DNA of 64,000 nucleotides from Pseudomonas sp. G2-4 (GTDB taxonomy: Bacteria; Pseudomonadota; Gammaproteobacteria; Pseudomonadales; Pseudomonadaceae). The notes beneath the pieces are model-generated. The model did no database searches. It was not told the DNA's origin and saw nothing but the letters and a program-made list of their open reading frames with translations. The stretch is taken from the NCBI RefSeq assembly GCF_030064125.1, contig NZ_CP125957.1, forward strand, positions 310,001-374,000, written 5' to 3'. Each line of letters opens with the position of its first letter. The first letter of the stretch is position 1. The translations under genes and the position numbers were made by a program. This document shows positions 49,850-61,151 of the stretch, piece after piece.

Positions 49850-51754
49850 TCAAACCCTAAACCGCCCCACCAACGTCTGCAAATGAACCCCCAACCGCGC
49901 CAGCTCAGCACTGGACGCAGCAGTTTCCTCACTGGACGACGCCGTCTGCTCCGACACATCACGCACATTCAGCACGCTACGATTGATCTCCTCAGCCACA
50001 GCACTCTGCTGCTCGGCCGCTGCGGCGATCTGCTGGTTCATCGACTGAATGGCCGAAACCGTGCGAGTGATGTTTTCCAGTGAACCACCCGCGCGGCGGG
50101 TCAGTTCGACACTGTTGTCAGTCAGGCTGCGGCTGTTATCCATAATGGTCGCCACCTGCTCGGTGCCCGACTGCAGGCCGACAATCAGTTGCTCGATTTC
50201 TTCGGTAGACTTCTGGGTGCGCTGGGCCAGGCTGCGGACCTCGTCGGCCACCACCGCGAAACCACGTCCGGCTTCGCCCGCACGGGCCGCCTCGATGGCC
50301 GCGTTAAGGGCCAGCAGGTTGGTTTGCTGGGCCACGGACTTGATCACGTCCAGCACGCTGCCAATCTTGTCGCTTTCGCGCTTCAGGTCGCCCATCGCTG
50401 CGGTGGAGTTACCCACCTCCAGGGCCAGGCGTTCGATTTGGGCGATGGCTTCGCCGACCACTTTTTCGCCTTCGCGAGCCTGCTGGTCAGCCGCGACGGC
50501 CGCTTCGGAAGCTTCCTCGGCATTGCGCGCCACTTCTTGCACCGTGGCGGTCATTTCGTGCATGGCGGTGGCGACCTGGTCGGTCTCCACTTTCTGGCTG
50601 TTGACCCCGGCGCTGGTCTGCTCGGTGACGGCCGAGAGCTGTTCGGCGGCGCTGGCGATTTGTGTGACGCCTTCGCTGATGCCGCCAATCAATTGCCGCA
50701 GACCCACGGTCATGCTCTGCATGGAGCGCTGCAGCTGGCCCAGTTCGTCACGTCGCTCGGAGGTGAGGTTGTGGGTCAGGTCGCCTGCGGCAATCCGCTC
50801 GGCGACTTTGAGGGTCTGATCCAGCGGGCCGACGATCTGACGGGTGATGACCAGCGCTGCGATCACGCCGAACAACATGGCCAGCACGGCGGCGGACACC
50901 AGAATAGTTTTGGCCTGGGCGGCGTCATGGTCGCGCACGGCCGTCTGGGACACGGTCAGGCTTTTGCTGGACTCAAGCAGCACCTCGCCTTGCTCTGTCA
51001 TGCGCTTGAGCGCAGCGGCAGTATCAAGCTGGGAGTCTCGGAACTGGCTGACCGCTGCACGGTAGGCGTTCATCGAGTCGCTGGCCTGCTGCAGGGGGGT
51101 GGCATGCTCCTCAGGCAACTGTGCCGGCAGGCGTGCGAGGAGTTTGAGGACGTCGGTGATGGCGTCAAGGGCCGGTTGCTGGGCTTCGCTCTTGCCGCTG
51201 TAGGTGTAGCCGCGAACTTGGTAACGGGCTTGCTGGATCGCTTTGCTCAGGGACACCACGTTGTTGAATTGGGCGATGTCTCCACTTTGCAGCATCGCCT
51301 TTTCAACTTCAGTGACACGGGCCACGGCGTTGTCGGCACTGGCGCCGAGTTTGCTGCGGGCATCTTCGCGGCTGACGGTGGCGCTGGCCATCTCGGCGAA
51401 GGCGCTTTTGTATTCGGCCACTGCGGCCAGCTGTTTGTCGATCAGGGCCACATCGTCCGGCTGCTCGATCATCTGGCGGGCGCTCGTCAGTCCGGCCTCG
51501 AGCTTGCCAAGCAGATCGTTGACTTCCTGTGGACCGTTCTCGCCTCGGGCGTTGTAGTAGTCCAAACGCGCCAGACGCAGGTCCTTACTCAATTCGTTCA
51601 GGCTGGAAATGTAGCCCAGCTTGTCGCCGCGGCTGATCACATTGCCCAGGCCGCTCCAGCCGGTGAAAGCGATCATCAGGGTTAGAAACAGCACCAGACC
51701 GAAGCCGAAACCAAGCTTGCGATTGACGCCTACGTGACCTAGCCATCGGAACAT
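49850..51754 (-). CDS. HBM-domain chemoreceptor, copy 1
   Basis: A 634-residue methyl-accepting protein. TM1 at about 12-33, a ~245-residue all-helical periplasmic domain of the HBM (helical bimodular) kind, TM2 at about 280-305, HAMP, and a cytoplasmic hairpin with the [21 protein letters not shown] tip. HBM receptors such as P. putida McpS and P. aeruginosa McpK sense TCA-cycle acids, and McpK lies beside rsmE just as these genes do. Tandem with copy 2: signalling parts nearly identical, ligand domains diverged. Confidence 0.92.
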   Translation of the reverse strand: MFRWLGHVGVNRKLGFGFGLVLFLTLMIAFTGWSGLGNVISRGDKLGYISSLNELSKDLRLARLDYYNARGENGPQEVNDLLGKLEAGLTSARQMIEQPDDVALIDKQLAAVAEYKSAFAEMASATVSREDARSKLGASADNAVARVTEVEKAMLQSGDIAQFNNVVSLSKAIQQARYQVRGYTYSGKSEAQQPALDAITDVLKLLARLPAQLPEEHATPLQQASDSMNAYRAAVSQFRDSQLDTAAALKRMTEQGEVLLESSKSLTVSQTAVRDHDAAQAKTILVSAAVLAMLFGVIAALVITRQIVGPLDQTLKVAERIAAGDLTHNLTSERRDELGQLQRSMQSMTVGLRQLIGGISEGVTQIASAAEQLSAVTEQTSAGVNSQKVETDQVATAMHEMTATVQEVARNAEEASEAAVAADQQAREGEKVVGEAIAQIERLALEVGNSTAAMGDLKRESDKIGSVLDVIKSVAQQTNLLALNAAIEAARAGEAGRGFAVVADEVRSLAQRTQKSTEEIEQLIVGLQSGTEQVATIMDNSRSLTDNSVELTRRAGGSLENITRTVSAIQSMNQQIAAAAEQQSAVAEEINRSVLNVRDVSEQTASSSEETAASSAELARLGVHLQTLVGRFRV

Positions 51755-51845
51755 GCCGTTACTCCCCGCAGCGTTGAATTTATATGCTGAGAGCTATATC
51801 GGCCGGTTGGAAGGGATCTGTAGAGAATAGGTGTCAGGTGCTTCT

Positions 51846-51950
51846 CGTAGGGGGGAGCGCTTGCTTGTGCTTGGCTGCGAAGCCGTTGTCAGTTCGAGCC
51901 CGGCGGGGGGCGCTTCGCGCCCAAGCGGGAGCAAGCTCCCCCGCCACAGG
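51846..51950. repeat. Diverged family-2 REP-like pair
   Basis: A degenerate pair between the two chemoreceptors: the left arm is decayed (GGGGGGAGCGCTTGCTTG) while the right arm (GGGAGCAAGCTCCC) is intact. Confidence 0.75.
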
Positions 51951-51960
51951 GTTTATGCCT

Positions 51961-53865
51961 CTAGACCTTGAAGCGACCTACCAGCGTTTGCAAATGAACC
52001 CCCAGTCGCGCCAGCTCTGCGCTGGAGGCGGCGGTTTCTTCGCTGGAAGCGGCGGTTTGTTCGGACACATCGCGAACATTCACGACGCTGCGGTTGATCT
52101 CTTCGGCCACGGCGCTCTGCTGCTCGGCCGCAGCGGCGATCTGCTGGTTCATCGACTGGATTGCCGAGACGGTGCGGGTGATGTTTTCCAGTGAGCCGCC
52201 GGCACGGCGGGTCAGTTCGACGCTGCTGTCGGTCAGACTGCGGCTGTTGTCCAGGGTGGTCGCAACCTGTTCGGTGCCCGATTGCAGGCCGAGGATCAGT
52301 TGCTCGATCTCTTCAGTGGATTTCTGGGTGCGCTGGGCCAGGCTGCGGACCTCGTCGGCCACCACCGCAAAACCACGCCCTGCTTCACCGGCCCGGGCCG
52401 CCTCGATGGCCGCGTTAAGGGCCAGCAGGTTGGTTTGCTGGGCCACGGACTTGATCACATCCAGCACACTGCCGATCTTGTCGCTCTCGCGCTTGAGATG
52501 GCCCATCGCTTCGGTGGAATTGCTCACTTCCTTGGACAGGCGTTCGATCTGGGCGATGGCTTCGCCCACCACTTTTTCGCCTTCGCGAGCCTGCTGGTCA
52601 GCGGCGACCGCGGCTTCGGAGGCTTCCTCGGCGTTACGCGCTACTTCCTGCACCGTGGCGGTCATTTCGTGCATGGCGGTGGCAACCTGATCGGTTTCCA
52701 CTTTCTGGCTGTTGACCCCGGCACTGGTCTGTTCGGTAACGGCCGAGAGCTGCTCGGCGGCGCTGGCGATTTGCGTGACGCCTTCGCCGATACCGCCGAT
52801 CAATTGGCGCAGGCCCACGGTCATGCTCTGCATGGCACGTTGCAGTTGGCCCAGTTCGTCGCGGCGCTCGGAACTGAGATTGTGGGTCAAGTCGCCTGCT
52901 GCCACGCGTTCGGCGACCTTGAGAGTCTGCTCCAGCGGGATGACGATCTGTCGGGTGATCGCCATGGCTGCAATGACCCCGAACAGCAGGGCCAGCGCGG
53001 CGGCCGAGATCAGGAAAATGTCGGCTTGGACTGCATCATGGTCGCGCACGGCCGTTTGGGACAGGGTGAGGTTTCTGCTGCCCTCGCGTAGCACAACCCC
53101 CAGGTCGGACATGCGCTTGATGGCGGCAGCGCTGGCGGTCTGGGCGTCATGGAACTGGCTGATCGCGGCACGATAGCTCTTGAACGATTCGTTGGCCTGT
53201 TGCAGGTCGGCGGCGTGCTCATCGGGCAGTTGGGCCGGCAGGCTGCCGAGGGCTTTCAACGCGTTATCGATGGCATCCAGGGCTGGTTGCTCGGCCTCGG
53301 CCTTGCCACTGTAGGTATAGCCGCGAACCTGATAGCGGGCTTGCTGGATTGCTTTACTCAGGTTTACCACACTGTCGAACTGAGCAACGTTGTCGCTTTG
53401 CCGAATCGCATTTTCAACGTTGGCGACGCGGGCCACGGCGTTATCGGCGTTGGCGCCCAATTTGCTGCGCGCATCCTCACGACTGGCGGTGGCGCGGATC
53501 AATTCAGCGACGGCAACTCTGTACTCAGCGACCGCCGCCAGTTGCTTGTCGATGATCGCCACGTCGGCCGGTTGCTCGATCGATTGGCGGGCGGTCTGTA
53601 GCCCAGGCTCCAATTTGCCGAGGAGATCGTTGATGTCACCTGGGCCTTTTTCGCCGCGGGTCGCGTCATAATCCATGCGTGCCGAGCGCAGGTCTTTGGT
53701 CAGGTCGTTCAGGCTAGCGATGACCCCCAGCGTGTCGCCGCGTGCAATTACATTGCTCAGGCCGGTCCATCCGGTGAAGGCGATCATCAAGGTTAGGAAC
53801 AGCACTAGACCGAAGCCGAAGCCGAGTTTGCGATTAACGCCTACGTTATCTAGCCATCGGAACAT
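51961..53865 (-). CDS. HBM-domain chemoreceptor, copy 2
   Basis: A 634-residue paralogue of the neighbouring receptor with the same layout: TM1 at about 12-33, HBM ligand domain about 35-280, TM2, HAMP and signalling hairpin. The first 30 residues and the C-terminal ~300 are almost the same as in copy 1; differences concentrate in the periplasmic domain (for example [20 protein letters not shown] versus [20 protein letters not shown]). This suggests a local duplication followed by ligand-domain divergence, or gene conversion of the signalling half. Ligand probably an organic acid (inference). Confidence 0.92.
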   Translation of the reverse strand: MFRWLDNVGVNRKLGFGFGLVLFLTLMIAFTGWTGLSNVIARGDTLGVIASLNDLTKDLRSARMDYDATRGEKGPGDINDLLGKLEPGLQTARQSIEQPADVAIIDKQLAAVAEYRVAVAELIRATASREDARSKLGANADNAVARVANVENAIRQSDNVAQFDSVVNLSKAIQQARYQVRGYTYSGKAEAEQPALDAIDNALKALGSLPAQLPDEHAADLQQANESFKSYRAAISQFHDAQTASAAAIKRMSDLGVVLREGSRNLTLSQTAVRDHDAVQADIFLISAAALALLFGVIAAMAITRQIVIPLEQTLKVAERVAAGDLTHNLSSERRDELGQLQRAMQSMTVGLRQLIGGIGEGVTQIASAAEQLSAVTEQTSAGVNSQKVETDQVATAMHEMTATVQEVARNAEEASEAAVAADQQAREGEKVVGEAIAQIERLSKEVSNSTEAMGHLKRESDKIGSVLDVIKSVAQQTNLLALNAAIEAARAGEAGRGFAVVADEVRSLAQRTQKSTEEIEQLILGLQSGTEQVATTLDNSRSLTDSSVELTRRAGGSLENITRTVSAIQSMNQQIAAAAEQQSAVAEEINRSVVNVRDVSEQTAASSEETAASSAELARLGVHLQTLVGRFKV

Positions 53866-53979
53866 GCTGATACTCCCTTGAAGGGCGGAATTGCTTTGTA
53901 TAAAGCACTATCGGCCCATAGAGGGAGAGCAGGAGAAATGAGTTAGATGCGTTTGGAATACCGTAGCAAACCAAAGGGA

Positions 53980-54687
53980 TCAGAACAGTCGTGCGAGCAG
54001 CGCTGTAACCGCGGTCTCGACCCGCAGGATCCGCTCACCCAGTTGTACCGGTTGCAGGCCGGCCTTGCCCAGCAGGTCGATCTCGTAGGGAATCCAACCG
54101 CCTTCGGGCCCGATGGCCAAGGTCACCGGTTCTGTTAGCGCTCGCGGGCAGGGCGGGTGCTTGCCAGGGTGGCCGACCAGTCCGAGGGTGCCGTTCACGA
54201 TGGCCGGCAGGCGGTCCTCGACGAAGGGCTTGAAGCGTTTTTCAATGATGATGTCTGGCAGCACACTGTCTCGGGCTTGCTCCAGGCCAAGGATCAATTG
54301 CTCGCGAATCGCCTCGGGTTCCAGGAACGGGGTCTGCCAGAAGCTCTTTTCCACGCGATAACTGTTGACCAGCACCACGCGCGGCACGCCCATGCTGGCG
54401 ATGGTCTGGAACACTCGACGGAGCATTTTCGGGCGAGGCAGGGCCAGTACCAGCGTGAGCGGCAATTTGGCCGGTGGTGGCTGGTCGAGGGTCACTTGCA
54501 GTTCGGCCTCGCGGGCTTCCAGGCGCAGCACTTGGGCGGTACCCATCAAGCCGCCGATGCGCCCGACCCGCAGGCTGTCGCCGACGGCGCTGCGGTGGAC
54601 TTCCTGCATGTGAGTCAACCGGCGATCGCTCAGGACCACCCGGTCGGGCCCAATGAAATCGGCCTCTTCAAGCAGCAGCAGGTTCAC
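53980..54687 (-). CDS. rsmE: 16S rRNA (uracil(1498)-N3)-methyltransferase RsmE
   Basis: A 235-residue SPOUT methyltransferase acting on U1498 of 16S rRNA. It starts at GTG 54687 (product [17 protein letters not shown]), overlapping the tatC stop by 4 bp; the longer upstream frame lies inside tatC. Motifs: [20 protein letters not shown], the knot residues [17 protein letters not shown] and the last [19 protein letters not shown]. Confidence 0.95.
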   Translation of the reverse strand: MNLLLLEEADFIGPDRVVLSDRRLTHMQEVHRSAVGDSLRVGRIGGLMGTAQVLRLEAREAELQVTLDQPPPAKLPLTLVLALPRPKMLRRVFQTIASMGVPRVVLVNSYRVEKSFWQTPFLEPEAIREQLILGLEQARDSVLPDIIIEKRFKPFVEDRLPAIVNGTLGLVGHPGKHPPCPRALTEPVTLAIGPEGGWIPYEIDLLGKAGLQPVQLGERILRVETAVTALLARLF

Positions 54688-55481
54688 GCTTGGGTCGCTG
54701 GCGGCTGGTCGTTGTGGTCGTCGGCGGGCTGTTCCTCGGGCTCTTCTTCCCTGCGCTTGCGCACCAGGCCACCGAACAGGATGCCGATCTCGAACAGCAG
54801 CCACATCGGCACGGCCAGCAGGGTTTGGGAGAAGATGTCCGGCGGGGTCAGGATCATGCCGACCACGAAGCAGCCAATGATCACGTAAGGGCGGATTTTC
54901 TTCAGGTACGCCACGTCAACCACGCCGATCCACACCAGCAATACCACGGCCACCGGGATTTCGAACGCCACGCCGAAGGCGAAGAACAGCGTCATGACGA
55001 AGTCCAGGTAACTGGTGATGTCGGTCATCATCTCCACGCCCGCCGGAGTGGCGGCGGCGAAGAACTTGAAGATCAGCGGGAACACGAAGAAATAGGCGAA
55101 GGCCATGCCGGTATAGAACAGCAGGATGCTCGACACCAGCAGTGGCACGGCGATGCGTTTTTCATGCTTGTACAGGCCTGGCGCGATGAAGCCCCAGATC
55201 TGGTGCAGGATTACCGGGATCGCCAGGAACAGCGAAACCATCATCGTCAGCTTCAGTGGCGTCAGGAACGGCGACGACACATCGGTGGCAATCATCGTTG
55301 CCCCGACTGGCAGGTACTGGCGCAGCGGCGTGGAGACGAAGGTGTAGATCTGCTGGGTGAAGGCGAACAACCCGGCGAAGAGGATGAAAACCGCCGCGAC
55401 GCAACGCAGCAGGCGGGTGCGCAGCTCGGTAAGGTGCGATACCAGCGGCATCGGCTGGTCGTTTTCAGGGAGATCGCTCAT
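54684..55481 (-). CDS. tatC: Twin-arginine translocase subunit TatC
   Basis: A 265-residue inner-membrane protein with six helices that binds twin-arginine signal peptides. Conserved parts: [15 protein letters not shown] at the N-terminus with the key Glu, the periplasmic loop before [13 protein letters not shown], and [14 protein letters not shown] in the middle. The C-terminal tail is a charged [19 protein letters not shown] stretch. It overlaps tatB by 4 bp and rsmE by 4 bp. Confidence 0.98.
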   Translation of the reverse strand: MSDLPENDQPMPLVSHLTELRTRLLRCVAAVFILFAGLFAFTQQIYTFVSTPLRQYLPVGATMIATDVSSPFLTPLKLTMMVSLFLAIPVILHQIWGFIAPGLYKHEKRIAVPLLVSSILLFYTGMAFAYFFVFPLIFKFFAAATPAGVEMMTDITSYLDFVMTLFFAFGVAFEIPVAVVLLVWIGVVDVAYLKKIRPYVIIGCFVVGMILTPPDIFSQTLLAVPMWLLFEIGILFGGLVRKRREEEPEEQPADDHNDQPPATQA

Positions 55482-55900
55482 GGGGCTCGCGGCGGCAATG
55501 TAGGGTCGTTGGGCGCAGGGGCTGCGGGGGGCGCTGTATCAGCCACCGTCGGTGTCACTGGAGTCGGCCCAGTCGCCGGCACCGCGCCGTCCACCGGCGC
55601 CTGGGGCGCTATCGTTGGTTCGACCGCAGGTTGGACCGGCGTCGGTTCCTGTTGGGTCGGCGTGAAGATTTTCCGTGCTTCCTGCTCCAGGGACAGGATG
55701 TGTTCGTTGTGCAGCTGCCGACGGATGTCGTCGGCACCGATTTCACGTTCAACTTCCTGTTTGATCGCATTGAAGCTGCGCTTGAGTCGCCCGATCCAGA
55801 GACCGGCGGTACGCGCAGCACCCGGCAGACGCTCGGGGCCCAATACCAGCAGGGCGACGAGGCCGACGAGCAGCAGTTCAGTGAAGCTGATCCCAAACAT
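55478..55900 (-). CDS. tatB: Sec-independent translocase subunit TatB
   Basis: A 140-residue protein with one N-terminal membrane helix ([25 protein letters not shown], split) bearing the TatB Glu and Gly-Pro hinge, an amphipathic helix ([19 protein letters not shown]) and a Pro/Ala/Thr-rich tail of about 60 residues. It forms the receptor complex with TatC. Confidence 0.96.
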   Translation of the reverse strand: MFGISFTELLLVGLVALLVLGPERLPGAARTAGLWIGRLKRSFNAIKQEVEREIGADDIRRQLHNEHILSLEQEARKIFTPTQQEPTPVQPAVEPTIAPQAPVDGAVPATGPTPVTPTVADTAPPAAPAPNDPTLPPRAP

Positions 55901-55910
55901 TAGTCAGTGC

Positions 55911-56198
55911 TCACGAGTCTTTGCGGGCGGGCTCTTCGACTTTCTGGGCCTGCACGTCGATGGTGTGCGGCGCATTCACAGGCTGGGCGGCCTGGGGGTG
56001 TACCGGTTGGGTCGGCTGCGCCGGTTGGGCGGGAGCCGCCGTTGGGTCGGCCGGTTTTTCGTCATCGTTCATGGCCTTGCGAAAGCCCTTGATCGACTCG
56101 CCGACATCGGTGCCGAGGTTTTTCAGTTTCTTGGTACCGAACACCAGCACGACGACTACCAGAATGACGACCCAGTGTTTCCAGTCAAAAATACCCAT
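55911..56198 (-). CDS. tatA: Sec-independent translocase subunit TatA
   Basis: A 95-residue pore-forming subunit: N-terminal helix ([21 protein letters not shown]), FGTKKL hinge and amphipathic [18 protein letters not shown]. The tail is a [18 protein letters not shown] low-complexity stretch, longer than strictly needed but common in Pseudomonas. tatA is first in the tatABC-rsmE transcript. Confidence 0.96.
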   Translation of the reverse strand: MGIFDWKHWVVILVVVVLVFGTKKLKNLGTDVGESIKGFRKAMNDDEKPADPTAAPAQPAQPTQPVHPQAAQPVNAPHTIDVQAQKVEEPARKDS

Positions 56199-56222
56199 GT
56201 GGCTATTCCTCTTGAGAGTTGA

Positions 56223-56555
56223 TCAATCGGACGGACGCGAGGCTTTCTCGACGTGTCCGGACAGACCGAAGCGACGGTCCAGTTCATCCAGTACAGCCTG
56301 CGGGTGCTGCCCCAGTTGGGCGAGCATGACCAGGCTGTGGAACCACAGGTCGGCGGTCTCATAGATCACGTCGCTGCAGTCGCCGCTGATGGCAGCATCC
56401 TTGGCGGCGATGATGGTTTCGACCGACTCTTCGCCGACTTTTTCCAGAATCTTGTTCAAACCCTTGTGGTACAGGCTGGCGACATAAGAGCTGTCGGCCG
56501 CGGCGCCTTTGCGCTCTTCCAGCACCTGGGCCAGACGGGTCAGGGTGTCACTCAT
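56223..56555 (-). CDS. hisE: Phosphoribosyl-ATP pyrophosphatase HisE
   Basis: A 110-residue MazG-like enzyme for the second step of histidine synthesis. [24 protein letters not shown] (two helices with the EExxE metal site) and [14 protein letters not shown] are present. It starts 8 bp inside the hisI end, so the pair is coupled; in enterics these are one fused hisIE gene. Confidence 0.97.
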   Translation of the reverse strand: MSDTLTRLAQVLEERKGAAADSSYVASLYHKGLNKILEKVGEESVETIIAAKDAAISGDCSDVIYETADLWFHSLVMLAQLGQHPQAVLDELDRRFGLSGHVEKASRPSD

Positions 56556-56946
56556 GGGTATGTCCTGAATAAATGGCATGCGGGTCCTTGAGCACCGGGT
56601 CGACGGTTTTCCAGTCGCCGTTCTCGAAGACGCGATAGAAGCAGCTTTGACGGCCGGTGTGGCAAGCAATCTCACCGACTTGCTCGACCATCAGGATGAT
56701 GACGTCGCCGTCGCAATCCAGGCGCATCTCATGCAGGTGCTGCACATGCCCGGACTCTTCACCCTTGCGCCACAACTTGCCACGGGAACGTGACCAATAG
56801 ATGGCGCGGTTCTCGGCGGCGGTCAGGGCCAGCGCTTCGCGGTTCATCCAGGCCATCATCAGCACACGCCCGGTCTTGTGATCCTGGGCGATGGCCGGCA
56901 CCAGGCCGTCAGCGTCCCATTTGATCTCGTCCTGCCAGTTTTTCAT
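56548..56946 (-). CDS. hisI: Phosphoribosyl-AMP cyclohydrolase HisI
   Basis: A 132-residue Zn/Mg enzyme for the third step of histidine synthesis. ATG at 56946 gives [19 protein letters not shown]; an upstream in-frame start at 56973 would add nine residues. Metal ligands lie in RLDCDGDVI and [29 protein letters not shown] is the conserved substrate loop. Confidence 0.97.
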   Translation of the reverse strand: MKNWQDEIKWDADGLVPAIAQDHKTGRVLMMAWMNREALALTAAENRAIYWSRSRGKLWRKGEESGHVQHLHEMRLDCDGDVIILMVEQVGEIACHTGRQSCFYRVFENGDWKTVDPVLKDPHAIYSGHTHE

Positions 56947-57027
56947 CTTCGACTCCGACAATGGGCCGCGCACTTCAAGTCGGCGGGCCCAGCGTTGAAA
57001 CAGTGTGCCAGCGCGAACCGGTGCTGG

Positions 57028-58632
57028 CTATCGGCGAACGACCAGATACAAACCAACAGCCACCATGATCCCGGCCGGCCAGTGCCCCAGTTGGCTCAAC
57101 GGCCCACCGGTCGCCAGCACTGCGCCGCCACCCAGGTGAGCTGCGCCCAGCAGGCGCAGCAACCAGTCGTCCTTGCGCTGTTTCCAGGGTGGCGCCGGGT
57201 CGTGGGCGTGGGGTTGGGACATGCGTTCGAGCAGGTCGCGGGTCATGTTGGCCAGGTGCGGGATCTGCTCGAACTGGCTCTGCACGTTGCCCAGCAAGGT
57301 TCGCGGGCTGACGCGCTCGCGCATCCACCGCTCGAGGAAAGGCTGGGCGGTGTTCCACAGGTCCAGGTCCGGGTACAACTGGCGACCCAGGCCTTCGATG
57401 TTCAGCAGGGTCTTCTGCAACAGCACCAGCTGTGGCTGAACCTCCATGTTGAAGCGACGCGCGGTCTGGAACAGGCGCATCAGCACCTGACCGAAGGAAA
57501 TATCTTTTAACGGTTTTTCGAAGATCGGTTCGCACACGGTACGGATCGCTGCTTCGAATTCGTTGAGCTTGGTTTCGGCCGGTACCCAGCCAGAGTCGAT
57601 GTGCAGTTGTGCCACGCGGCGGTAGTCGCGTTTGAAGAAAGCGAACAGGTTGCGGGCCAGGTAATCCTGGTCTTCCGGGGTCAGGCTGCCGACGATGCCG
57701 CAGTCGATGGCAATGTACTGTGGACTCCACGGCTGCACGGTGCTGACGAAGATGTTGCCGGGGTGCATGTCGGCGTGGAAGAAGCTGTCGCGAAACACCT
57801 GGGTGAAGAAGATTTCCACGCCGCGCTCGGCCAGCAGCTTCATGTCGGTGCGCTGGTCGGCCAGGGTCGCCAGGTCGGTCACCTGGATACCGTAGATGCG
57901 CTCCATCACCAACACTTTCGGGCGGCACCAGTCCCAATAGACTTGCGGCACGTAGAGCAGGGGCGAGCCTTCGAAGTTGCGGCGCAGCTGGCTGGCGTTG
58001 GCGGCTTCGCGCAGCAGGTCGAGTTCGTCGTAGATGGTTTTTTCGTAGTCCTGGACCACGTCCACCGGGTGCAGCAGGCGCGCATCCGCCGACAGCCGCT
58101 CGGCGGCGCGGGCGAGGATGAACAGCCACGCCAGGTCCTGGGCAATGATCGGCTTGAGGCCCGGGCGAATGACCTTGACCACCACTTCTTCGCCGCTCTT
58201 GAGTTGCGCGGCGTGCACCTGGGCCACGGAGGCCGAGGCCAGGGGCTCGACGTCGAAGCGGCTGAAGACTTCGCTGATCTTCTTGCCCAGTTGTTCCTCG
58301 ATCAGGGCCACCGACAGCTTGGAATCGAACGGCGGCACGCGATCTTGCAGTCGCATCAGTTCATCGGCGATGTCTTCGGGCAGCAGGTCGCGACGGGTCG
58401 AGAGGATCTGGCCGAACTTGATGAAGATCGGCCCCAGGTCTTGCAAGGCCAGGCGCAGGCGTGCGCCGCGACTCAGGTCCAGCGTGCGGCGGGGAAACCA
58501 GCGCCATGGCAGTACGAAGCGCAGTGCCAGGAGAAACCAGGGCAGCGGCAGGGCGAACAGCAGGTCATCGAGGCGGTAACGGATCACGACGCGCTGGATG
58601 CGCAACAAACGGCGGACGGCAAGCAGCTTCAT
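57028..58632 (-). CDS. ubiB: Ubiquinone biosynthesis protein UbiB
   Basis: A 534-residue atypical kinase-like ATPase (ADCK/ABC1 family) with two C-terminal membrane helices. Family marks are the KxGQ motif ([16 protein letters not shown], about 80), [11 protein letters not shown] in place of the usual P-loop, the VVKVIRPG lysine, [10 protein letters not shown] and IDCGIVGSL. It is needed for normal ubiquinone synthesis in the membrane-associated Ubi complex. Order ubiE-ubiJ-ubiB matches other gamma-proteobacteria. Confidence 0.97.
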   Translation of the reverse strand: MKLLAVRRLLRIQRVVIRYRLDDLLFALPLPWFLLALRFVLPWRWFPRRTLDLSRGARLRLALQDLGPIFIKFGQILSTRRDLLPEDIADELMRLQDRVPPFDSKLSVALIEEQLGKKISEVFSRFDVEPLASASVAQVHAAQLKSGEEVVVKVIRPGLKPIIAQDLAWLFILARAAERLSADARLLHPVDVVQDYEKTIYDELDLLREAANASQLRRNFEGSPLLYVPQVYWDWCRPKVLVMERIYGIQVTDLATLADQRTDMKLLAERGVEIFFTQVFRDSFFHADMHPGNIFVSTVQPWSPQYIAIDCGIVGSLTPEDQDYLARNLFAFFKRDYRRVAQLHIDSGWVPAETKLNEFEAAIRTVCEPIFEKPLKDISFGQVLMRLFQTARRFNMEVQPQLVLLQKTLLNIEGLGRQLYPDLDLWNTAQPFLERWMRERVSPRTLLGNVQSQFEQIPHLANMTRDLLERMSQPHAHDPAPPWKQRKDDWLLRLLGAAHLGGGAVLATGGPLSQLGHWPAGIMVAVGLYLVVRR

Positions 58633-58635
58633 GCG

Positions 58636-59253
58636 TTATCGCTTGGTTTCAAGGGTTCGGGAAAGGCGCTCGAAACGCGCCTCGAGACGTTCCAGGTCAA
58701 GCTTGATCTGGTCCAGTTCATTAAAACGGGCTTCGGCTTCGCGTTGGCCTACGAGAGTACGCGATTCTTCGGCCAGGTATTCACTCAGATTCTGCCCCAG
58801 GCTGGCGAACCCCTGGCGGTACCAGTGGGTGCGGCTGCGCAGATGGCCGCTGAGCAACTGGGTGGCCACCGGGCCGAGCCAGCGGGACACTTCATATTCC
58901 CAGTCCAGTTCCAGGTCCTGAAGGATTGCCGTCAGCTCCAGCAGCACGCCGCTGTCGCCATCGAGCTCGACTTCTGGACGGTGCAGCACCGCAGTCTTGT
59001 CCTTGCTCAGGGCCAGGCTCAGCAAGCTCGATGCCGGGGCGCGCAGCGTGCAGTCCGCCTCGGCTTCCCAGTGCGCTGCGAGCATCAGGCCTTCGTCGCT
59101 GGGCAAGATGAACAACTGCAACGCCGGGCTGCGGCAGTCCACGGCAATGACCTTGCCGCTCAAGTGCGCCAGGCGCGCAAGTGCGGTGCTGTCCAGGCGC
59201 AGTACCCGGTTGATGCCGAGTTCGACGCTGGCGAGCAGGCCGGTGAGCAGCAT
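58636..59253 (-). CDS. ubiJ: Ubiquinone biosynthesis accessory factor UbiJ
   Basis: A 205-residue lipid-binding factor. SCP2 domain at about 10-110 (hydrophobic pocket) and a C-terminal coiled coil (EAEARFNELDQIKLDLERLE). UbiJ with UbiK scaffolds the soluble Ubi complex. Its ATG overlaps the ubiE stop by one base and it ends 3 bp before ubiB. Confidence 0.93.
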   Translation of the reverse strand: MLLTGLLASVELGINRVLRLDSTALARLAHLSGKVIAVDCRSPALQLFILPSDEGLMLAAHWEAEADCTLRAPASSLLSLALSKDKTAVLHRPEVELDGDSGVLLELTAILQDLELDWEYEVSRWLGPVATQLLSGHLRSRTHWYRQGFASLGQNLSEYLAEESRTLVGQREAEARFNELDQIKLDLERLEARFERLSRTLETKR

Positions 59254-60023
59254 CAGGGCTTGATGCCGCGGTGCAGGGCCACGATGCCTGCGGTCATGTT
59301 GTGGTAGGTCACGCGGTCGAAACCGGCGTCCACCATCATCGACTTGAGGGTTTCCTGGTTCGGGTGCATGCGGATCGACTCGGCCAGGTAGCGATAGCTT
59401 TCCGAGTCATTGGTGATCAGCTTGCCCATCAGCGGCATGAAGGCGAACGAGTAGGCGTCGTAGGCCTTGGACATCAGCGCGTTGGTCGGCTTGGAGAACT
59501 CCAGCACCAGCAGGCGGCCACCGGGCTTGAGCACCCGCAGCATCGAGCGCAGGGCGTCTTCCTTGTGGGTGACGTTGCGCAGGCCGAAGGCGATGGTCAC
59601 GCAGTCGAAATGGTTGTCGGGGAACGGCAGCTTCTCGGCGTCGGCCTGGACAAATTCGACGTTGCCGGCCACGCCCAGGTCCAGCAGGCGGTCGCGACCG
59701 ACCTTGAGCATGGATTCGTTGATATCGGCGAGCACCACCTGGCCGGTCGGCCCGACGATGTGGGAAAACTTCTTGGTCAGGTCGCCCGTACCGCCAGCGA
59801 TGTCCAGCACGCGATTGCCGCTGCGCACACCTGACAGCTCGATTGCGAAACGTTTCCACAGACGGTGCATGCCGCCCGAGAGCAGGTCGTTCATCAAGTC
59901 ATATTTGGCGGCCACCGAGTGGAAAACCTCAGCGACTTTTTCCGCCTTCTGGCTTTCCGGCACGTTCTTGAAGCCGAAGTGAGTGGTGGGTTCGGCATCG
60001 CTGCCTTTGCGCTGATCAGTCAT
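59253..60023 (-). CDS. ubiE: Ubiquinone/menaquinone methyltransferase UbiE
   Basis: A 256-residue SAM-dependent C-methyltransferase that methylates the benzoquinol intermediate of ubiquinone. Motifs: [20 protein letters not shown] (split), [15 protein letters not shown] (SAM loop), [20 protein letters not shown] and a C-terminal [17 protein letters not shown]. The ATG at 60023 gives the usual [18 protein letters not shown] start; a frame extension upstream is not conserved-looking. Confidence 0.97.
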   Translation of the reverse strand: MTDQRKGSDAEPTTHFGFKNVPESQKAEKVAEVFHSVAAKYDLMNDLLSGGMHRLWKRFAIELSGVRSGNRVLDIAGGTGDLTKKFSHIVGPTGQVVLADINESMLKVGRDRLLDLGVAGNVEFVQADAEKLPFPDNHFDCVTIAFGLRNVTHKEDALRSMLRVLKPGGRLLVLEFSKPTNALMSKAYDAYSFAFMPLMGKLITNDSESYRYLAESIRMHPNQETLKSMMVDAGFDRVTYHNMTAGIVALHRGIKP

Positions 60024-60178
60024 ATCGCTGTCACCAAAAAAGAATGCGGGACATTCTAATCCCGGTGGAGGGCTTTGTCTTGGCAAGGCTGCAGGTAAGA
60101 TAGGCCATCACCGGGACGTTTTGACGCAGCCAGGGTCTGAAACGTTCAGGCAAGTCCCGATAAAACAGGAGTCACCCG

Positions 60179-60454
60179 ATGGCCCGTATAACAGTTGAGC
60201 GTGCCCATGGCCTGGGCAAGGAAGCGGCGCGAGAGAAAGCCGACAAGCTGGCGCAGAAGTTGTCCGACAGCTATGGACTGGAACCGCAGTGGGTGGGCGA
60301 CACCCTGAAACTCAAGCGCTCCGGGGTCAAGGGCGAAGTGCTCGTGGGCGAGGACTCGATCCGCGTTGATGTGGAGCTGGGCCTGTTGATGTCGGCCATG
60401 AGCGGTACGATCAAGGCGGAAATCGAAAAGGCGTTGGATAAAGCGTTGGCTTGA
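60179..60454 (+). CDS. Polyhydroxyalkanoic acid system family protein (PF09650-like)
   Basis: A 91-residue small protein beginning MARITVERAHGLGKEAAREK, with a beta-alpha pattern and GVKGEVLVGEDSIRVDVELG in the middle. This family is found beside PHA granule genes and is annotated as PHA system protein; its role is not known. It is divergent from ubiE and precedes phaI by 264 bp. Confidence 0.88.
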   Translation: MARITVERAHGLGKEAAREKADKLAQKLSDSYGLEPQWVGDTLKLKRSGVKGEVLVGEDSIRVDVELGLLMSAMSGTIKAEIEKALDKALA

Positions 60455-60500
60455 TCGAACGAAAGAAGGGAAGTACAGCACTCAAGTTCACCACCATTCC

Positions 60501-60591
60501 CTGTGGGAGCGAGCTTGCTCGCGATTGCGCAGTATCAGGCAACGTCGATGTGACTGACCCAATGCAATCGCGAGCAAGCTCGCTCCCACAT
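60501..60591. repeat. REP pair, family 1
   Basis: Inverted REP doublet between the small PHA system gene and phaI. The ~125 bp remaining before phaI should hold its promoter; no certain boxes. Confidence 0.92.
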
Positions 60592-60718
60592 GAGGTCGGT
60601 CGCCATCCGGTTATGTGTCAGTTGTTAGGGTGCCCTTTCTAATTAATGTCACTACTTTGTGCCTGAGCCCGTCCGTGTACGGGCAGTTCCTCAAACCTGT
60701 TTTCGAGTGAGGTGCACC

Positions 60719-61141
60719 ATGGCCAAAGTTATTTTGAAGAAAAAAACCGACGTTGAATCTTCCACGCTCAGCGACGTGAAAACGTACGCGCGCAAGATCT
60801 GGCTGGCTGGCCTGGGCGCCTATACCAAGGTCGGCCAGGAGGGCGGCGAGTACTTTCAGGAGTTGATCAAGGCTGGCGAAGTTATTGAAACCAAAGGCAA
60901 AAAGAACATTGCCGGAAAACTTGAAGCGGCCAACAGCGAATTGATTGAAGCCAAGACGGACGTGACTACTTTCAAGGCCCGGGTTGAAGTACAACTTGAT
61001 AAAGTCGAGAAAGTATTTGATGCCCGTGTTGCAAGTGCCTTGAATCGTATCGGCATTCCGTCTAAACATGACGTTGAGACACTCTCTGCTAAGCTCGATG
61101 AGCTGACGGCATTGCTCGAACGTGTCGCGCGTAAACATTAA
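60719..61141 (+). CDS. phaI: Phasin PhaI
   Basis: A 140-residue granule-associated protein (phasin family) that coats medium-chain PHA granules. Start MAKVILKKKTDVESS; hydrophobic KIWLAGLGAYTKVGQEGGEY shared with PhaF, then a coiled-coil part (EAANSELIEAKTDVTTFKAR) and a last VETLSAKLDELTALLERVA helix. It lies 10 bp ahead of phaF and is cotranscribed with it. Confidence 0.96.
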   Translation: MAKVILKKKTDVESSTLSDVKTYARKIWLAGLGAYTKVGQEGGEYFQELIKAGEVIETKGKKNIAGKLEAANSELIEAKTDVTTFKARVEVQLDKVEKVFDARVASALNRIGIPSKHDVETLSAKLDELTALLERVARKH

Positions 61142-61151
61142 GGAGAACGGG

